The notes under the pieces were generated by a model. The model saw only the letters and a list, made by a program, of their open reading frames with translations. It was not told the origin of the DNA and did not search any database. A stretch of DNA of 43,528 nucleotides from an uncultured Clostridia bacterium (GTDB lineage: Bacteria > Bacillota > Clostridia > TANB77 > CAG-508), in the NCBI GenBank assembly GCA_944386195.1, contig CALXAD010000016.1, positions 1 to 43,528 on the forward strand, written 5' to 3'. The number at the start of each line of letters is the position of its first letter. Positions within the stretch are counted from its first letter, which is position 1. Positions 43,426-43,528 of this stretch are shown here, in pieces. A program made the position numbers and the translations under genes.

Positions 43426-43528
43426 TATAAAAAATTTTATTAAACAAGAGTGTGTATAATATAGTGTGTAAACTTGCTAACTAAAGTCAATACTTTTTTT
43501 AAAATTTTTTAGAAAAATTTTTACGCAT

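Overview
The window reads as chromosomal DNA of a very low-G+C, spore-forming, fermentative Clostridia bacterium, probably an uncultured gut lineage (inference). Support: strong AGGAGG ribosome binding sites, T-rich hairpin terminators, a Pta-AckA acetate pair, a GerQ-CwlJ spore germination pair, RqcH, SmpB and AddA. Some 60-base lines in ordinary genes hold only about 20% G+C. No rRNA, tRNA or CRISPR array was seen.

Left edge (1-2824): a diversity-generating retroelement (DGR) on the minus strand, cut by the window edge. In transcription order it holds a promoter, a 43-codon peptide gene with an in-frame (AG)12 tract, a pilin-like target protein ending in a C-type-lectin-like domain with the variable repeat (VR), a MutS-domain-I-like accessory gene, an Avd-like accessory gene and the template repeat (TR). 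TR and VR differ at 18 template adenines and only 4 other positions. The reverse transcriptase is expected just beyond base 1.

3.1-13 kb is mostly housekeeping: ackA, pta, a DUF4116 repeat protein, trmB, a small membrane protein behind a structured RNA leader that can hide its ribosome binding site, an RluA pseudouridine synthase, a thioredoxin-reductase-like enzyme, ogt, an AAA ATPase whose promoter is flanked by two nearly identical 36-bp palindromes, gerQ-cwlJ and a YcxB-like protein.

13.1-20.4 kb (minus strand) is a compact operon: DEAH helicase A (frameshifted near its end), a protein made only of the C-terminal repeats, helicase B with six such repeats, and a Sir2 deacetylase. 20.4-24.7 kb is an ABC exporter operon whose first ATPase is broken by one base inside its P-loop. 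24.8-26.5 kb carries two small secreted, membrane-anchored low-complexity proteins and smpB.

26.5-31.7 kb is an accessory block around fba: an orphan gene of higher G+C, and five single-gene units on the minus strand. Those five share a promoter design, a leader with two hairpins (the second a conserved palindrome) and individual terminators; four of them encode related proteins and the fifth a short version. This is the strongest candidate for an undescribed gene family or regulon here.

31.7-43.5 kb returns to core functions: cysK, a peroxiredoxin gene broken by one base at its active site, a DnaB-like ATPase, a short DUF2207-like remnant, nagZ, rqcH, an internally deleted tnpB remnant, a small membrane protein, addA and a DUF4190-like protein. 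The ABC ATPase and peroxiredoxin breaks are the same kind of event (one extra C before GGA), so they should be checked against reads before being called mutations.
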